Shown here: one piece after another, positions 1 through 9,146 of the stretch
Layout of the letters: every line of letters starts with the position of its first letter
How positions within the stretch are numbered: the first letter of the stretch is position 1
Notes under the pieces: generated by a model
Told to the model about the DNA's origin: nothing
Database searches by the model: none
Seen by the model: only the letters and a program-made list of their open reading frames with translations
Program-made: the position numbers and the translations under genes
DNA from: Roseibium sp. MMSF_3412
Lineage (GTDB): Bacteria; Pseudomonadota; Alphaproteobacteria; Rhizobiales; Stappiaceae
Assembly: GCF_030733265.1 (NCBI RefSeq)
Contig: NZ_JASHJI010000001.1
Coordinates: forward strand, 372,001-436,000
Reading direction: 5' to 3'
DNA length: 64,000 bases

Positions 1-58
1 GCCGCTGACGCCGATAGACGGCGTCCATCAGTCTTGCCGTTTCGACCGCGCCGCTCAT
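1..58 (-). CDS. btaB: BtaB, diacylglyceryl-homoserine N-methyltransferase (5' end only)
   Basis: Only the first 19 codons are present; the gene runs off the left edge. The N-terminus reads MSGAVETARLMDAVYRRQR, which resembles the usual opening of BtaB proteins. BtaB methylates diacylglycerylhomoserine three times with S-adenosylmethionine to give the betaine lipid DGTS. It starts 20 bases downstream of the btaA stop on the same strand, the expected btaA-btaB operon order. The call rests on this short match plus the neighbour. Confidence 0.75.
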   Translation of the reverse strand, partial: MSGAVETARLMDAVYRRQR

Positions 59-78
59 GTCAGGTACCGCTCCGCTGC

Positions 79-1341
79 TCAGCCGTTGAAAACATAGAGA
101 TGGAAGCCGCCATAAATGGACGAGCGATCCTGCTTGCCCAGTTCCAGGCTTTCTTCGTCTTCGTAGGTCCAGCGGTCAAGCGTGTCGTCGGCGACACGCC
201 CGGGAAGCAGGGTCGGAGCGGCGGCCGTTCGGAACACGACCCTGGCACCCTGCCTGGCTGTCCGCGTGATTTCCGACCAGAGCGCATTCAATTGCGCATC
301 CGTCATCCAGTCCTGCGCGTCGAGCAGGACATAGGCATCGAGGCTGTCATTCTCCACTGTCTGGAGGTGTTCGGTAAAATTGCGATTCAGAACCCGGACA
401 CGGCCGGCACGGCTCCGGATCTCTTCAAAATGCGCACGTTTCAAATAGGGTGGCAGCGGACCGGACTCTCCGGATGTTTCCTTCGCCTTGGGGGCATATC
501 CGCGCCCGAACGCCTGCCAGGCGAAGTAATTGTCCTTCATGGAAAAATCGCAGGCGAGCTTTTCAAGGCGGTCCTTGAGGACAGCGGACATGTCACCCTC
601 GGCACTTGCCGAGACAAGCGCATCGTATTGCGCGGGCGGTATGCCGAGGCCGTAAAGCGACATCTTCTTCGAGGTCGCCCAGCGGACCAGCCGCTTGTCG
701 AACAGGGGCGCCAGGGCGGTATCGAAGAACGTGCGCTGCTCTTCCAGCGACCGCGCCTTGACCATGTGCTTCGGGTCAATGCCGTAGAGCTTTGCAACGA
801 GATGGCCGGCCCCGATGCAATAGCCAAGCAATCCGTGATGGTAGAGGTCGCGCGAAAACAGCGTAATGCGCTTGCGTCCCCAGTTGGCGACGTCGCGGCC
901 TTCCCAGTAAGCGATGGTTTCAGCGTCGAGATTTTCCCGGAGGAAACGGTTGTAGGCCGCGACGTTTGCCTTTTCATCCGCTTCGCCAAAAAACCGGTAG
1001 AAGGTCTCGTAATTGGGCAGGTGCCGGGCAGCGGCGAGTTTCAGCCTTCCCAGCGCAACATGGGCACGGTTGAGATCGACGGCGGTGATTTCCGCCGGAT
1101 TGGCGGTGAGATAGGACATGACATTACAGCCACCGGACGCAATCGCGATCATGCGGGAGCTTGGCGTCAGGCGCAGCGCCTTCATGTCCACGTCCGGATC
1201 TTCCCAGATCTGCGGATAAACCAGACCCTTGAACGCGAATGTGAAGAGACGCTCCAAAATGCCTTCGCGCGATGTGGCATCCGAGCGGTGAACCGCATTG
1301 CTGAGCCGTTTCTTGGATGCTGTGAGCGTGCTCTGCGCCAT
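79..1341 (-). CDS. btaA: BtaA, SAM:diacylglycerol 3-amino-3-carboxypropyltransferase
   Basis: A 420-aa protein of the DUF3419/BtaA family. It transfers the aminocarboxypropyl group of S-adenosylmethionine to diacylglycerol, the first step of betaine lipid (DGTS) synthesis at the membrane. Visible family features are the N-terminal stretch LVYPQIWEDPDVDMKAL, a glycine-rich SAM site (IAIASGGCNVMSYL, about residue 65), and AVDLNRAHVALGRLK just after it. The C-terminal half repeats a methyltransferase-like fold ending in LLDAQDWM and a WTYEDE segment. Length fits the family. btaB follows after 20 bases. In rhizobia these genes replace phospholipids with betaine lipid under phosphate starvation; a possible Pho box lies upstream. 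Confidence 0.93.
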   Translation of the reverse strand: MAQSTLTASKKRLSNAVHRSDATSREGILERLFTFAFKGLVYPQIWEDPDVDMKALRLTPSSRMIAIASGGCNVMSYLTANPAEITAVDLNRAHVALGRLKLAAARHLPNYETFYRFFGEADEKANVAAYNRFLRENLDAETIAYWEGRDVANWGRKRITLFSRDLYHHGLLGYCIGAGHLVAKLYGIDPKHMVKARSLEEQRTFFDTALAPLFDKRLVRWATSKKMSLYGLGIPPAQYDALVSASAEGDMSAVLKDRLEKLACDFSMKDNYFAWQAFGRGYAPKAKETSGESGPLPPYLKRAHFEEIRSRAGRVRVLNRNFTEHLQTVENDSLDAYVLLDAQDWMTDAQLNALWSEITRTARQGARVVFRTAAAPTLLPGRVADDTLDRWTYEDEESLELGKQDRSSIYGGFHLYVFNG

Positions 1342-1394
1342 GATTTTCTCCCGGATCGCCGCGCCAGTAATCGGCTTTCCGATACGTGAGAGAG

Positions 1395-1412
1395 ACGACA
1401 GTTTGGTGACGC
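1395..1412 (-). promoter_or_regulatory. candidate Pho box upstream of btaA
   Basis: On the minus strand this reads GCGTCAC-CAAA-CTGTCGT. Against the PhoB consensus of two CTGTCAT direct repeats spaced by 4, I count 4/7 and 6/7 matches. It lies 54-71 bases before the btaA start, a typical activator distance. PhoB control of btaAB is known in Sinorhizobium; the site here is an inference from one imperfect match. Confidence 0.4.
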
Positions 1413-1440
1413 TGAACCCAAAAACCGAGGTTATCCGGAT

Positions 1441-1468
1441 AATAAAAAACCCCCGCGATAGGCGGGGG
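1441..1468 (-). terminator. intrinsic terminator after the L,D-transpeptidase gene
   Basis: A perfect 7-bp stem, CCCCCGC (1450-1456) with GCGGGGG (1462-1468), and a 5-base loop. Read on the minus strand it is followed by TTTTTTATT. It sits 33 bases past the stop of the L,D-transpeptidase gene and isolates it from btaA. Confidence 0.88.
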
Positions 1469-1501
1469 CTTTCATTTCGGCTCGCAGGTGCCTCGATACG
1501 G

Positions 1502-2713
1502 TCAGCGGGTGATCACGACGAAGTCGGTACCAAGGCCGGTGTTACGCTTGAAGCTCCGGTCGGTGATCGTCAGCGAGGTTCCCGGCGTCAGCATTTTGGA
1601 GAGATCGCGGGCAACCTTTTCCGGCATGTCGATGCGGTTCAGGAGGTCATCCGAGGGGCCACCCCGGTCACCTTCTGCGGAAACGGCAATCCATTCAACG
1701 CTGCCCTCGCCCTGCTCGAAGTCAAGCGCGGTGTAGACATGCGTGCCGATTGCCTGTTCCAGATGCTTGATGGAAACCGGTGCGGAATAGATATCCCGGA
1801 ACTTGCGGCGCACGCGCAGGGTTGCGTTGTGGCTCTTTTCGTAGCCTGCATCCAGATGAACGCGTGCAATCAGGCTATCGGTCACCTTTTCCGTCACCGG
1901 CTGATCGGTGATTTCCTGGTAAAGGCCGATTGCGGCACGGGTCTTGCGGCCGACGACACCGTCGACAGGACCGGCCTTGTAGCCCATTTCGTTCAGGAGC
2001 CGCTGCAGAACCTTGATCTTGTTCGGCTGTTTGCGCGGCGTAATGATCATGCGCAGCGGACGGTCAAAGTACGGATTCTCCGGCTGTGCGATTTCAAGTG
2101 CCGCCTGAAGTGTCGCAGGGCTGATCGCACCGCGCAGCGCAGGATCGGCATCGATCGTCGAACCGGAGAGACTGGCCACCTCCGTCGCCGGCACGAAAGG
2201 CTGCGGCAGAACCGGATGGCGAACGGCCTGCGGCTCGGCAGAACCACGTGTGACGACTACATGCATGCCGCGGTTGGTCATCTTGTAGAGCGACTTGGCA
2301 AAGGGGCGTGGCAGACGAATGCAGCCATGCGATGCCGGATAGCCGGGCAACTTGCCGACATGAAGCGCAATACCCGACCATGTCAGGCGCTGCATGAACG
2401 GCATCGGCGCGTTGTCATAAAGGTTCGAGAAGTGCTTGCGCCGCTTTTCGAGGATCGAAAACACGCCTGTCGGCGTGCTGTGACCGCGCTTTCCGGATGA
2501 GATCGGCGATTGCTCGATCAGATCGAGGCCGCGATAAACCTTGATCTGCTGGTTGTCGATCGACACGAGCATGTGGATCGGTGTCTCGTCGACCGCTTCC
2601 TTGGCGGTATCGGCGGCGGTGTCACGGGCAGCCGCCGTGGAAACGGCGCTGGCTGAAAAGATCGCGGCAGTGACAAAAACGCCAAGTCTGCCCTTACGCA
2701 TAAACTGAAACAT
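1502..2713 (-). CDS. L,D-transpeptidase (YkuD) with peptidoglycan-binding domain
   Basis: A 403-aa exported protein. Residues 1-29 look like a signal peptide (basic MRKGRL, then a hydrophobic run ending AAA). The YkuD domain spans about residues 45-156 and has the catalytic motif H-V-G ... A-S-H-G-C-I-R-L with Cys131 and His118/His129. A peptidoglycan-binding repeat follows (LQRLLNEMGYKAGPVDGVVG, about 243-262). Such enzymes make 3-3 crosslinks in peptidoglycan or attach proteins to it in the periplasm. It is a single gene with its own terminator. The start at 2713 has AGGGA a few bases upstream; residue 5 is an alternative Met. Confidence 0.9.
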   Translation of the reverse strand: MFQFMRKGRLGVFVTAAIFSASAVSTAAARDTAADTAKEAVDETPIHMLVSIDNQQIKVYRGLDLIEQSPISSGKRGHSTPTGVFSILEKRRKHFSNLYDNAPMPFMQRLTWSGIALHVGKLPGYPASHGCIRLPRPFAKSLYKMTNRGMHVVVTRGSAEPQAVRHPVLPQPFVPATEVASLSGSTIDADPALRGAISPATLQAALEIAQPENPYFDRPLRMIITPRKQPNKIKVLQRLLNEMGYKAGPVDGVVGRKTRAAIGLYQEITDQPVTEKVTDSLIARVHLDAGYEKSHNATLRVRRKFRDIYSAPVSIKHLEQAIGTHVYTALDFEQGEGSVEWIAVSAEGDRGGPSDDLLNRIDMPEKVARDLSKMLTPGTSLTITDRSFKRNTGLGTDFVVITR

Positions 2714-2989
2714 TTTGACGACATCCCTGAGCTCTCTAACGCTGAACCCTGAAGCTCGCTGAAAACTCTACTCAAAACCCTTTTAGATCGGGTTAGGAAA
2801 CACAGTTACCCGTTGGTTTCCTTCCCCCGTTTGCAATACCACCTTGTCACTTTAGGCAGGTTGGGACTGTTATTCACATCACAAATTGTTCGGATCGGTA
2901 TCAAACACGCAAAAGTGGCCGACCGGACGTGCGAATACGTTCGCTTCGCACCGCGTCGCGCTGCCAAAGCCTGGCCGGACTGATTTGAG

Positions 2990-4321
2990 TTATCTTTTGA
3001 GCCCGTCCTGAAAGAGGACCGCTTCGCCTTTCGAGGGCGTGCTGAGTTCGCCTTCCCACATGACCCTTTGTCCGCGAACCATCGTTCCCACAGGCCATCC
3101 GGTGACTTGTTTGCCGTCATAAGGTGTCCAGCCGCATTTGGAGGCGATCCAGTCGTTGCGGATGGTTTCACTTCGCTTGAGATCGACGACGGTGAAATCG
3201 GCATCGTAGCCGACCGCGATGCGTCCCTTGCGCGCGGTCTGGAACAGGCGCGCCGGTCCGGCACTGGTCATGTCGACGAACCTTGCAAGGCTCAGGCGCC
3301 CCTTGCTGACGTGGTCCAGCATGATCGGTACCAGTGTCTGCACCCCTGTCATGCCGGAGGGCGATGCGGGATAGGTCTTCTGCTTTTCTTCCAGAAGATG
3401 CGGCGCGTGGTCGGAGCCGAAGATATCGAGGATCCCCTGTTCCAGTCCCCACCAAAGCCGCTGCGAATGGCGCGGTTCTCGTACCGGCGGGTTCATCTGC
3501 ACCAGGGTTCCAAGGCGCTCATAGGCCTCGTCCGTAAGGGTCAGGTGATGCGGGGTGACTTCGATCGAGGCGACATCCTTGTGATCGATCAGGTAGTCGA
3601 CCTCTTCTGCGGTCGACAGATGCAGAATGTGGATCTTCGCACCGGTTTCCCGCGCGATCCCGACAAGGCGCTGCGTGCATTGCAGGGCAGTGGTCACGTC
3701 CCGCCAGACCGGGTGGGAGCGCGGATCGCCCTCGATGCGCTCTGACTGGCGGTCCCTCAACCGGAACTCGTCCTCCGAATGGAACGCGGCGCGGCGGCGG
3801 GTCACGGAGAGGATGTCCCGCACCCCGTCATCGTCTTCAACAAGCAGGTTGCCGGTCGACGAGCCCATGAAGACCTTGATGCCGGCCGCTGCCGGGAGAC
3901 GCTCTAGCTCGGGAATGTCCTTCACGTTTTCCCGCGTGCCGCCGACCCAGAAGGCAAAGTCGCAATGCATGCGGTGATGCCCGCGCCTGACCTTGTCCGC
4001 AAGGGCGGCCTCATCGGTCGTCAGCGGGTTCGTGTTCGGCATCTCGAAGACCGTCGTGACACCGCCCATGACCGCGGCGCGGGAGCCTGTTTCCAGATCT
4101 TCCTTGTGGTCGAGGCCCGGCTCGCGAAAGTGCACCTGTGTGTCCATCACGCCGGGCAGAACGTGCAGGCCCGTGCAATCGACCTGTTCGCCTGCCTGGG
4201 CTGTGTCGAATGACCCGATCCCGGCGATCCGACCGTCCCGGATGGCGACATCGCGGACACCTTCCCCGTCCTGATTGACAACGGTTCCACCCTTCAGGAT
4301 CAGGTCATAGGTCTCGCTCAT
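2990..4321 (-). CDS. dihydroorotase-like cyclic amidohydrolase
   Basis: A 443-aa amidohydrolase, close to dihydroorotase (PyrC, multifunctional-complex type) and allantoinase. N-terminal MSETYDLILKGGTVVNQDG is the composite beta-barrel opening. Metal ligands are visible in DTQVHFREPG (HxR motif), in HILHLSTAEE, in VTPHHL and in the Asp of FGSDHAPH. The start at 4321 is chosen over an in-frame one 33 bases upstream because GGAGGA sits just before it. The expected reaction is ring closure or opening of dihydroorotate or a similar hydantoin-type ring. It stands alone between the transpeptidase and divergent ygfZ, so substrate cannot be fixed from context. Confidence 0.85.
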   Translation of the reverse strand: MSETYDLILKGGTVVNQDGEGVRDVAIRDGRIAGIGSFDTAQAGEQVDCTGLHVLPGVMDTQVHFREPGLDHKEDLETGSRAAVMGGVTTVFEMPNTNPLTTDEAALADKVRRGHHRMHCDFAFWVGGTRENVKDIPELERLPAAAGIKVFMGSSTGNLLVEDDDGVRDILSVTRRRAAFHSEDEFRLRDRQSERIEGDPRSHPVWRDVTTALQCTQRLVGIARETGAKIHILHLSTAEEVDYLIDHKDVASIEVTPHHLTLTDEAYERLGTLVQMNPPVREPRHSQRLWWGLEQGILDIFGSDHAPHLLEEKQKTYPASPSGMTGVQTLVPIMLDHVSKGRLSLARFVDMTSAGPARLFQTARKGRIAVGYDADFTVVDLKRSETIRNDWIASKCGWTPYDGKQVTGWPVGTMVRGQRVMWEGELSTPSKGEAVLFQDGLKR

Positions 4322-4491
4322 GGAAATTCCTCCGGATGTCTCGGGCTCTGGCACGTGCTGCTATCGGGCTTATACGCGGGCGGCAAAAAAAGAACCAGAT
4401 GTGAGAGACGAAATCCCAACCTTGTCGTGCGCGGTCAAAAGGACTATTTCGCGGTTAAGGTTTGGACCCATCAAAACTGCAGGAGTTCCTC

Positions 4492-5385
4492 GTGCCGTCT
4501 GCCAAGATTGCCCATCTCACCGACCGCGCCCTGATCCGGATTGCCGGGGAAGACGCGCATACCTTCCTGCAGAACCTCGTGACCGCCGATATGGAGGACA
4601 CGGATGCAAACGGTGCGTCCTCATCGGCATTGCTGACACCACAGGGAAAGATCCTGTTCGACTTCCTAATCTACAAGACAGATGACGGCTATCTTGCGGA
4701 TGTTCCCGCGTCCGTCGCCCCGGATCTCCTCAAACGCCTGACGTTCTACAGGCTCAGGGCGAAGGTCGAGCTTGACGTGCTGGATGCGGACACGGGTGTC
4801 TTTGCCGTCTGGAACGGTCCGGTGGAGTTCAACGAAGCCCATATTGCGGTGACCGATCCGCGAACATCCGCCCTCGGCCAACGCATCGTCGCGCCCGTTT
4901 CGAAGACCAACTTTCCTGCGGGAGCAATCGAGGCGGATCTGGAAGCGTATGAACGCCACCGTATTGCAACGGGTGTCCCGGAGGGCCTCAAGGACTATTC
5001 CTATTCGGACATCTTCCCGCACGATGCCGATCTCGATCAGCTGGGCGGGGTTTCGTTCACAAAGGGCTGCTACGTCGGTCAGGAGGTCGTGTCGCGTGTG
5101 CACCACCGCGGCACGGCGCGCAAACGATTCGTGCTCGTCAAAGGCAGTGCCGCGCTGCCTGAAATGGGAACACAGGTAACGGCTGGTGGAAAAAACGTCG
5201 GCGAAATCGGCTCGTCGATGGCGCTGGAGAGTGGTGAAGGTGTCGGACTGGCGCTGCTGCGCCTTGACAAGGTTACACAGGCCGAGGACAACGGCAGCCC
5301 CTTGACCTGCGGCGATGTCGAGATTGAGGTCCGAATACCCGAATGGGCCAATTTCTCCCTGACCGAACCGCAAACCCAGAACTGA
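4492..5385 (+). CDS. ygfZ: YgfZ/GcvT-like folate-binding protein
   Basis: A 297-aa protein of the YgfZ (IBA57-like) family, which binds tetrahydrofolate and helps maturation or repair of certain Fe-S proteins in the cytosol. The signature is KGCYVGQEVVSRVHHRG, containing the family's K-G-C-x-G-Q-E motif, with the GcvT-like fold before it (IRIAGEDAHTFLQNLVTAD). A GTG at 4492 preceded by AGGAG (4481-4485) is the best start; a TTG 30 bases upstream has no ribosome site. It is the first gene of a close plus-strand set with the HD hydrolase, phosphatase and NadQ. Confidence 0.9.
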   Translation: MPSAKIAHLTDRALIRIAGEDAHTFLQNLVTADMEDTDANGASSSALLTPQGKILFDFLIYKTDDGYLADVPASVAPDLLKRLTFYRLRAKVELDVLDADTGVFAVWNGPVEFNEAHIAVTDPRTSALGQRIVAPVSKTNFPAGAIEADLEAYERHRIATGVPEGLKDYSYSDIFPHDADLDQLGGVSFTKGCYVGQEVVSRVHHRGTARKRFVLVKGSAALPEMGTQVTAGGKNVGEIGSSMALESGEGVGLALLRLDKVTQAEDNGSPLTCGDVEIEVRIPEWANFSLTEPQTQN

Positions 5386-5456
5386 AGACCGCCTGAGTTC
5401 AACAAGGATCAGAAGCAATCGCCCGCCCCGATCAACCGCCCCGCGCCTGGCAGCGG

Positions 5457-6074
5457 ATGCTGTCCGGCCGCCGCCTCAACCTGCTGGACCCCTCGCCGCT
5501 TGATGTCGAAATTTCCGATATCGCGCATGGATTGGCCCGCGTTGCGCGCTGGAACGGTCAGACGCATGGCGATCACGCCTTTTCGGTCGCGGAACATTGC
5601 CTGGTTGTCGAGGAAATCGCGTTGAAACTGAAACCCGACCTTTCGCCGGACTGGCGTCAGGCGGTGCTGCTGCACGATGCTCCCGAATATGTCATCGGCG
5701 ACATGATTTCCCCGTTCAAGGCGGTGATCGGCGAAGCCTACAAGGGCGTGGAGGCGCGCCTCCAGGCGGCAATCCACCTTCGCTTCGGATTGCCTGCCGA
5801 ACTGCCCCAGGCGATCAAGAAACTGGCAAAGCGGGCCGACATCATCTGTGCCTATTTCGAGGCCGTGGAACTTGCAGGTTTCGACGAAGAGGAAGCAGCG
5901 CGAATTTTCGGCAGACCGACCGGTCTTGCAACGGCCGGCAGAGGCGCCCAGCGTTACGGTTTAGCACCCATGCCCGTTGCCGTGGCCCAGGAAATGTTCC
6001 TCAAGCGCTTCGATGAGATCGAAAAGTTGCGCGAAGCTGGGAACAACAGAAAAAGCGGACACGCAAAGGCGTGA
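5457..6074 (+). CDS. HD-domain phosphohydrolase, YfbR/5'-nucleotidase-like
   Basis: At least 205 aa. The HD metal site is clear: HAFSVAEH, then LLHDAPEYVIGDM, the two histidine/aspartate motifs of the YfbR-type nucleotidase group. It probably hydrolyses a nucleoside monophosphate; substrate unproven. The annotated ATG has no ribosome site, and family-like sequence (PPRAWQR) continues upstream of it in the same frame. That frame is open back to a stop at 5394-5396 and contains no ATG, GTG or TTG. AAGGA at 5404-5408 sits 9 bases before an ATC at 5418, a possible non-standard start. It follows ygfZ by under 75 bases. Confidence 0.85.
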   Translation: MLSGRRLNLLDPSPLDVEISDIAHGLARVARWNGQTHGDHAFSVAEHCLVVEEIALKLKPDLSPDWRQAVLLHDAPEYVIGDMISPFKAVIGEAYKGVEARLQAAIHLRFGLPAELPQAIKKLAKRADIICAYFEAVELAGFDEEEAARIFGRPTGLATAGRGAQRYGLAPMPVAVAQEMFLKRFDEIEKLREAGNNRKSGHAKA

Positions 6075-6129
6075 CCTTCCCTGCGAATGACCCTAATTTA
6101 CAACATGAAACGATAATTGTGGTTCCGTC

Positions 6130-6636
6130 ATGCTGCACGTGTGTTCCCTTTCGAAACTGAACGATACCGTCGCTTCGACCGGCGCGAAGTCCGTTGTCAC
6201 GCTGATCAATGCCGAGATGGATGTCCCGACGCCCGAAGGGGTCTCGCCCGACAGGCATCTGTTTCTTGCCTTCAACGACATAGTCGAACAGATCGCGGGC
6301 CTGACACCACCCAACGAGAAGCATATCGAGGATCTTCTTGCGTTTGTCGCCAGCTGGGACAAAAGCGCTCCGCTGGTCATCCATTGCTGGGCCGGTATCA
6401 GCCGGTCGACGGCAGGGGCTTATGTCGCGGCCTGCGCGCTCAATCCCGAGGCGGACGAATACCGCCTTGCCGCATTGCTGCGTGAGAATTCTGCCTCAGC
6501 CACTCCCAACGCGCGGCTCGTCGCCATGGCAGACAAGCTGCTCGGCCGGGAGGGCCGCATGATCGACGCCATACGCGGCATAGGGCGCGGAGCAAACGCT
6601 TTCGAGGGCAGCCCGTTCATCATGCCACTCGATTAA
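6130..6636 (+). CDS. protein tyrosine/dual-specificity phosphatase family protein
   Basis: A 168-aa protein with the cysteine phosphatase loop H-C-W-A-G-I-S-R-S-T (Cys86, Arg92), the C-x5-R signature. An acidic residue for general acid catalysis is plausible in the FNDIVEQ region. Length matches the small alphaproteobacterial tyrosine phosphatases. It lies 55 bases after the HD hydrolase and 22 bases before nadQ, so the four genes are probably cotranscribed. The substrate is not evident. Confidence 0.85.
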   Translation: MLHVCSLSKLNDTVASTGAKSVVTLINAEMDVPTPEGVSPDRHLFLAFNDIVEQIAGLTPPNEKHIEDLLAFVASWDKSAPLVIHCWAGISRSTAGAYVAACALNPEADEYRLAALLRENSASATPNARLVAMADKLLGREGRMIDAIRGIGRGANAFEGSPFIMPLD

Positions 6637-6658
6637 AGGACCAATTGAGGGAGCCTTC

Positions 6659-7642
6659 ATGCCGAACAGGCACGCCAGTATCGAGATCGGGTTGAACGCG
6701 GTCGTCGTGTCCGTTTCGGACGGGCTGCCGCAAATCGTTCACGTCAATGACGAGAACAATGCCGAACTCGACAGCCTGCCCTACGGCCCGTTCGACCCGA
6801 TCCATCACAGGACCATCGAGATCGGCCTCAGATCCTGGGTGGAAAGCCAGACCGCCCTGCGCCTCGGCTACGTGGAACAGCTTTATACGTTCGGTGACCG
6901 GGGGCGGCACCGGGTCTCGGGCGACGAGGGGCCACACGTCGTGTCGGTCGGATATCTCGCCCTGACACGCCAGACCGCAGATTCGGAAAACACGCTGGCC
7001 AAACACAACTCCGCGTGGCGGTCCTGGTACGACTATTTTCCCTGGGAAGACTGGCGCGCCGGCAGGCCCTCCCTGCTCGACGCCGACATACTGCCGGCAC
7101 TGGAGGCATGGGCGCAGGAACCGCCGCCTGAAGGCGAACCGCCCAAACCGCTGGACCGCCAGGAGCGGGTGCATCTCGCTTTCGGCCTGGGCGCTTCGCA
7201 CTGGGACGAGGAAAGGGCCCTGGAACGGTATGAGCTGCTTTATGAAGCCGGTCTCGTGCCGGAAGCAAAACGGGACGGCCGGCCGGCCGCGCTTGAGCGC
7301 AAGGACCTGCCCTATCTCGGCGTTTCCATGCGGTTCGATCACCGGCGGGTCCTTGCAACTGCCATCACGCGCCTGCGCGGCAAGCTGAAGTACCGGCCTG
7401 TCATTTTCGAATTGATGCCGGAAGTCTTCACGCTGACAGAGTTGCAAACGTCCGTGGAAGCGATCTCCGGACGGCACCTGCACAAGCAGAATTTCAGGCG
7501 GCTGGTTGAAAACGCGGATCTCGTCGAACCGACCGGGGCAACGTCAACCACGACCGGCGGACGGCCGGCCGCGCTTTTCCGCTTCCGGCACCAGCTCATG
7601 AGCGAACGCCCCGCACCGGGCTTGAGGCTGGGCAGCCGTTAA
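6659..7642 (+). CDS. nadQ: NadQ-type NAD biosynthesis regulator (Nudix-like plus winged helix)
   Basis: A 327-aa protein resembling the alphaproteobacterial NAD regulator NadQ. Residues about 8-130 look like a Nudix fold, but the box is degenerate: the REUxEE glutamates are missing (RTIEIGLRSWVESQTAL), which fits a ligand sensor, not a hydrolase. The C-terminal third (FELMPEVFTLTELQTSVEAI, KQNFRRLVENADLVEPTG) is a winged-helix DNA-binding domain of the type fused to Nudix regulators. GGGAG lies just before the ATG. NadQ proteins repress nadABC; here those genes lie about 6 kb away with a palindrome over their promoter (15143-15161). Confidence 0.85.
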   Translation: MPNRHASIEIGLNAVVVSVSDGLPQIVHVNDENNAELDSLPYGPFDPIHHRTIEIGLRSWVESQTALRLGYVEQLYTFGDRGRHRVSGDEGPHVVSVGYLALTRQTADSENTLAKHNSAWRSWYDYFPWEDWRAGRPSLLDADILPALEAWAQEPPPEGEPPKPLDRQERVHLAFGLGASHWDEERALERYELLYEAGLVPEAKRDGRPAALERKDLPYLGVSMRFDHRRVLATAITRLRGKLKYRPVIFELMPEVFTLTELQTSVEAISGRHLHKQNFRRLVENADLVEPTGATSTTTGGRPAALFRFRHQLMSERPAPGLRLGSR

Positions 7643-7882
7643 GACCTTCTTAAGCAATTCAGGTAGTAAACCGTTCGTGATCGCAACCTAACACCTTGCG
7701 CCATTAACCATAATTTCGCGCAGTGCAGAAAAAATTTCGCGAATACCGGGCGATTTTACGCTTATTAACGCTCTTTCAAGGTTAAGCCTGCATCCTCATT
7801 TCCAGCGCCACTGTTTACAGAGCGTTAGTGCTTATCGCCCGGCGCATCGGGACGGTGTGAAACGAGTTGGAGTTGGCTGCGT

Positions 7883-9130
7883 ATGTTTGGCCCTGGATCC
7901 CGCGTAGGAATGCAACTTTTTCTGAAAGTGACACAGAGCAAGACGCCGGCGCGTGTGCGCCTGCGCCGCCTGAAATACGCGCTCGCCGCAAGTCCGCTCC
8001 TGTTTTTCGGGATCGGTGGCTCGATCGGCGATCAGGATATTTTTGCCCTCATCAATGCCAGGCATGACCAGTCCCCCCGCTGGATGATGGCGCTTGAGCC
8101 GGCGAACTTCACCACCCGGATCACTCCGAAACTGGCGCTCGGGACACCAGCGGTGCCGGACTATACCAGCGCACCGGTGCTCACGCTGACATCGGCTGAA
8201 AAGGGAACCGAGGCGCGCCCGCTTTATGGCATGGGCGACGTTGTCGCGAGTGCGCGGCCGGTTGAAATCCCGGACGAAATCGCAACGAACAAATCCGCGA
8301 AAGGCAACAGGAAGATCACTGTTGCGCCTGACCGGCACCTCGTCGACCGGGCGGCCGGCAATGTTTATGCAATGTCCAGCCTGATCTCCAACGAAAAGAA
8401 GCACGAGGACCTGCCACGGGTCGCCTTCGTCAAGCCTCAGCCGCTGGATTCAAAGGAAAGCAGCCGCCTTGCCGAGGCCGGAAAAGACGGCCTTCTTGAG
8501 GACGGACCGCTGGACCTGCAGAAGGTAATGATGGCCAGGAATGCGGCAGCGGCCAGCTTTTCCCTCGTTTCCGCCTATGCACCGGACAGCGTGAAAGAAA
8601 CCAAGGAACCCTTCGACGCGCTTTTCGGTGCGGCCAAGTACGAGCAGGAACTGCCGCCACCGGAAGATCCCAACAACCCGCACTGGTGGGCGCAGAAACC
8701 GCTGCCCCTTGCCGTCGGATCCAAGAAGGAGCAGCGCTGCCTCGCCGAAGCCATCTATTTCGAGGCGCGCGGCGAAACGGAAGAGGGCCAGGTGGCCGTT
8801 GCCCAGGTTGTTCTGAACCGGGTGAAAAACCCGTCCTATCCGAATTCGATCTGCGGCGTCGTCTACCAGAACAAGCACAAGCGCAACCGCTGCCAGTTCT
8901 CGTTCGCCTGCGATGGCATCAAGGACCGGATCTCAAGCAAGGGTGCCTGGAAGACCGCCCAGCGGCTTGCACGAGAGGTTTCCGACGGCAAGCAGTATCT
9001 GAAAATGGTCGACGCCTCCACACACTACCATGCGACCTACGTCAGTCCGCGCTGGGCAAGATCGATGGCGAAACGTGGACAGGTCGGCCTGCACATCTTC
9101 TACAAGACCTATGCAGGCGGCTGGAACTAG
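7883..9130 (+). CDS. SleB-type cell wall hydrolase
   Basis: A 415-aa protein. A membrane anchor or signal sequence lies at about residues 32-45 (YALAASPLLFFGIGG), followed by a long low-complexity periplasmic linker. The C-terminal Hydrolase_2/SleB domain starts at CLAEAIYFEARGE (about residue 285), whose Glu residues are the expected lytic transglycosylase/amidase catalytic acids, and runs through AVAQVVLNRVKNPSYP and CQFSFACDG to the end. It should cleave peptidoglycan in the periplasm. The upstream 240 bases are AT-rich and contain TTAACCAT at 7705, a CtrA half-site-like string, but no full box. Confidence 0.85.
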   Translation: MFGPGSRVGMQLFLKVTQSKTPARVRLRRLKYALAASPLLFFGIGGSIGDQDIFALINARHDQSPRWMMALEPANFTTRITPKLALGTPAVPDYTSAPVLTLTSAEKGTEARPLYGMGDVVASARPVEIPDEIATNKSAKGNRKITVAPDRHLVDRAAGNVYAMSSLISNEKKHEDLPRVAFVKPQPLDSKESSRLAEAGKDGLLEDGPLDLQKVMMARNAAAASFSLVSAYAPDSVKETKEPFDALFGAAKYEQELPPPEDPNNPHWWAQKPLPLAVGSKKEQRCLAEAIYFEARGETEEGQVAVAQVVLNRVKNPSYPNSICGVVYQNKHKRNRCQFSFACDGIKDRISSKGAWKTAQRLAREVSDGKQYLKMVDASTHYHATYVSPRWARSMAKRGQVGLHIFYKTYAGGWN

Positions 9131-9146
9131 CACCCCGCGCGTTTCC

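Noticed and set aside
7700..7790. TTAACCAT and scattered TTAA strings upstream of the SleB-type gene as CtrA sites
   Set aside because: Half-sites only; no TTAA-N7-TTAA pair was found there.
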